From assembly GCA_014380105.1 (NCBI GenBank), contig JACMKL010000157.1:1-15234 (forward strand): a stretch of 15,234 nucleotides of DNA, given 5' to 3'. The translations under genes were made by a program, and so were the position numbers. Shown here one piece after another: positions 13,342-15,234 of this stretch. Below the pieces are notes generated by a model. It was not told the origin of the DNA. It made no database searches and saw nothing but the letters and a program-made list of their open reading frames with translations. Numbering within the stretch: position 1 is the stretch's first letter; every line of letters starts with the position of its first letter. This DNA is from Candidatus Melainabacteria bacterium (GTDB taxonomy: Bacteria; Cyanobacteriota; Vampirovibrionia; Obscuribacterales; Obscuribacteraceae).

Positions 13342-14691
13342 TTGACACCCCCTAAATCCGCTGGCATCATAGGTTTTGGGCGTTTCGGTCAATTGTGGGC
13401 TTCGGTTCTCAAGGACGACTTCAATGTATTTGTTCACGACCCGTCACTTCAACCGGCTCATAACGCCGTAGAAATGGGCCTAGAATTTGTCCCTCTGCGT
13501 GAAGCTCTAGAATCTGACGTTGTTTTCTATTGCGTGCCAATTTCTCATTTCGAAGATATTCTCGTCTCGCACTTGCCTATTCTTTCCGAGCTTCCAGGTC
13601 ATCGCACTCTCATTGACGTCCTTTCGGTGAAGCTTCATCCGAAGGCAGTGTTCGAGAAGCATCTACCTGCAAATTGCAATGCAATGCTCACTCACCCAAT
13701 GTTTGGACCTGACAGTGTGCGCATGAATGGTTTGGCTGGACAAACAATGGTGCTTGATCGCTTTAAGACGCCTGAAGATCAATTTAAATTTTGGACTCAT
13801 TATTTTGTAAATAAGGGCCTCAACGTGCTCGAGATGAGCGCAGATGAGCACGATCGCATGGCAGCTGACAGTCAGGGTGTAACCCACTTCATGGGGCGAA
13901 CACTCGGTGAATTCGGTTTGGAGTCGACGCCAATTGACACTCTGGGTGCCAAGAAACTGCAAGAGATTAAGACCCAGGTTTGCAATGATACCTGGCAGTT
14001 GTTTGTGGATTTGCAGACATATAATCCGCATACTCGCGCAATGCGAGTTCGGATGTCAGATGCACAAGCTAAGATTTTCAATCAGCTAATTCCGAATCGA
14101 ATATTTAAGGACCGGCTCGTCGTCGGAATTCAAGGAGGAGCTGGAAGCTTTAACGAAGAAGCTGCTCGATATTATTTGAGTCGCACTCCAGATGTGAATT
14201 TCGAATTCGTTTATTTGCATACTACTGAAAATGTATTGCGTGCATTGCATGAAGGAACCGTGGATCGTGGACAGTTTGCTATTCATAATTCGCTCGGTGG
14301 TATAGTCACCGAAACTGTGCTCGCAACTGCTCGCTATCGTTTTGATATCATCGAAGAATTTTCGATCAAAATTGCTCACGCACTGATGATTCGCAAAGAT
14401 GCCGACTTTAATGAGGTCGACACTATTATGACTCACGATCAAGTTTTGCGTCAGTGCCACACGACTTTGGAAAAGAAATACAGCAGATTGAAACAGACCA
14501 GCGGAGAAGGCGACCTGGTCGATCACGCCAAAGTAGCAGAACTGCTAGGAAAGCGTGAATTGCCAACAAACATTGCGGTCATGGGCAGTAAAGTACTCGC
14601 TCAAATCAATGGGTTGACCCTGATCGAAGACAATTTGCAGGATTTGGATGCAAACTTCACTAGTTTTCTCTGGGTGCAGCGACCTATTTAG
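13342..14691 (+). CDS. Fused prephenate/arogenate dehydrogenase and prephenate dehydratase
   Basis: A 449-residue protein for tyrosine and phenylalanine synthesis. Residues 1-250 are a TyrA-type dehydrogenase: nucleotide fold GFGRFGQ (11-17, GxGxxG), DVLSVKLHPK, and the catalytic THPMFGP (His118). The wording resembles plant and cyanobacterial arogenate dehydrogenases. Residues about 258-449 resemble prephenate dehydratase: VGIQGGAGSFNEEAARYY, then NSLGG, then the terminal NFTSFLWV. The dehydratase motif T-R-F is T-S-F (440-442) and the usual E-N-S-x-G-G is H-N-S-L-G-G. No ACT domain follows, so feedback control by phenylalanine is not evident. The start is TTG 13342 with AAGGAG (13329-13334) 7 nt before it. 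Dehydrogenase is firm; dehydratase activity is uncertain. The GH3 gene follows 45 nt downstream. Confidence 0.82.
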   Translation: MTPPKSAGIIGFGRFGQLWASVLKDDFNVFVHDPSLQPAHNAVEMGLEFVPLREALESDVVFYCVPISHFEDILVSHLPILSELPGHRTLIDVLSVKLHPKAVFEKHLPANCNAMLTHPMFGPDSVRMNGLAGQTMVLDRFKTPEDQFKFWTHYFVNKGLNVLEMSADEHDRMAADSQGVTHFMGRTLGEFGLESTPIDTLGAKKLQEIKTQVCNDTWQLFVDLQTYNPHTRAMRVRMSDAQAKIFNQLIPNRIFKDRLVVGIQGGAGSFNEEAARYYLSRTPDVNFEFVYLHTTENVLRALHEGTVDRGQFAIHNSLGGIVTETVLATARYRFDIIEEFSIKIAHALMIRKDADFNEVDTIMTHDQVLRQCHTTLEKKYSRLKQTSGEGDLVDHAKVAELLGKRELPTNIAVMGSKVLAQINGLTLIEDNLQDLDANFTSFLWVQRPI

Positions 14692-14736
14692 CTTTTCCAA
14701 TCATTTGCTTTTTCAATATTTCAACGGAGTTATGTC

Positions 14737-15234
14737 ATGAAGCACTGGTCAATGTTAATGTTGTTGGCAATGCAAATCCTGATTGCACCGATGCAATCAC
14801 ACATGGCTCTGGCAGCTTCGGTGCCTGCTCTCACGAAAGGTGATACTCCCTCAGCAACGAAAGACAGTGCAAAATTTATCGATGCCCTGATGAGCAAGAT
14901 GACGCTAGAAGAGAAAATTGGACAGATGAATCTTCTGTCTATTGGATTTGATGTTACTGGACCGGTCGTAAGCAAAGGCGTTGACGAAAAAATCAAGAAA
15001 GGTCTTGTCGGTGGTGTCTTTAATACCTACACACCATCTGCTGTCAGAAAGTTGCAAGACATAGCCATCAATGAGTCGAGGCTGAAAATTCCGCTGTTTT
15101 TCGGATATGACGTAATTCACGGACAGCATACGATTTTTCCAATCAACCTTGGACTTTCATCATCCTGGGATACTGATCTGATTGAACGCACAGCAAGTGC
15201 AGCTGCCGCCGAGGCTAGCGCTGAAGGATTGAAC
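14737..15234 (+). CDS. GH3 beta-glucosidase, BglX-like, partial (N-terminal 166 codons)
   Basis: The gene runs off the right edge; only the first 166 residues are seen, where full-length family members have about 700-800. Residues 1-26 are a signal peptide (KHWSMLMLLAMQILIAPMQ, predicted cleavage after ALA at 24-26), so the enzyme is exported, probably to the periplasm. The mature start has the GH3 signature MTLEEKIGQMN (55-65), then VGGVFNTYTP. Further on comes LFFGYDVIHGQHTIFPINLGLSSSWD, the block that places this in the BglX/beta-glucosidase branch and contributes substrate-binding residues. The nucleophile lies beyond the window. The start ATG 14737 has ACGGAG 7 nt upstream. A 2-codon ORF (ATG TCA TGA, 14732) overlaps it. 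The substrate is probably a short beta-linked glucan or glucoside. Confidence 0.85.
   Translation, partial: MKHWSMLMLLAMQILIAPMQSHMALAASVPALTKGDTPSATKDSAKFIDALMSKMTLEEKIGQMNLLSIGFDVTGPVVSKGVDEKIKKGLVGGVFNTYTPSAVRKLQDIAINESRLKIPLFFGYDVIHGQHTIFPINLGLSSSWDTDLIERTASAAAAEASAEGLN

Noticed and set aside
14732..14740. ATG TCA TGA mini-ORF overlapping the GH3 start
   Set aside because: Two codons only; the ribosome binding site spacing suits ATG 14737 at 7 nt, and no sign of attenuation is present.

Overview
The window reads as ordinary, densely coded bacterial chromosome: mid-range GC by eye, sigma70-like promoters, short intergenic gaps and frequent TTG/GTG starts. No rRNA, tRNA, CRISPR array, transposase or phage gene was seen. 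The mix of families (SulP-STAS transporter, SUI1/eIF1-like factor, FkbM methyltransferase of the soil/cyanobacterial type, plant/cyanobacterial-style arogenate/prephenate dehydrogenase, BglX-like GH3 enzyme) would suit a non-photosynthetic relative of cyanobacteria (Vampirovibrionia/Melainabacteria, Obscuribacterales-like). That placement is an inference and should be held loosely.

Left part (1-3603, all + strand). After the last 24 codons of an upstream gene ending in an Asp-box-like motif come a SulP anion transporter with a STAS domain, an ArsR-family repressor, a universal-stress-protein relative and a small beta-carbonic-anhydrase relative. The transporter promoter and the stress-protein promoter carry the same element: TTGACAC, then TTGATA, then GTGGT, then an inverted repeat GTCATAT-N12-ATATRAC. 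The repressor gene lies between them, so the four genes look like one small regulon, probably for bicarbonate or another inorganic anion. The anhydrase keeps the four putative zinc ligands but has lost the active-site arginine.

Middle part (3630-10030). Two paralogous alpha/beta-hydrolase esterases on the - strand bracket a + strand block. That block holds a HAD phosphatase, two unrecognised genes (85 and 325 codons) and a DUF2157 membrane protein translationally coupled to a GDYXXLXY-domain protein. A 50-residue membrane protein with a near-perfect ribosome binding site follows the second esterase on the - strand.

Right part (10090-15234). A CrtI/RetSat-like FAD oxidoreductase (-) is divergent from a gene fusing a phosphatase-like N-terminal region to a SUI1/eIF1 domain (+). 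That gene meets an FkbM methyltransferase (-) tail to tail with a 4-nt overlap of the stop codons. Then come a fused prephenate/arogenate dehydrogenase-prephenate dehydratase (+) and the first 166 codons of a secreted GH3 beta-glucosidase (+), cut off by the window edge.

The points most worth a second look are the paired operators around the transporter/anhydrase module, the LMW-PTP-like-SUI1 fusion, the TyrA-PheA fusion with an altered catalytic motif and no ACT domain, and the esterase-linked small membrane protein.
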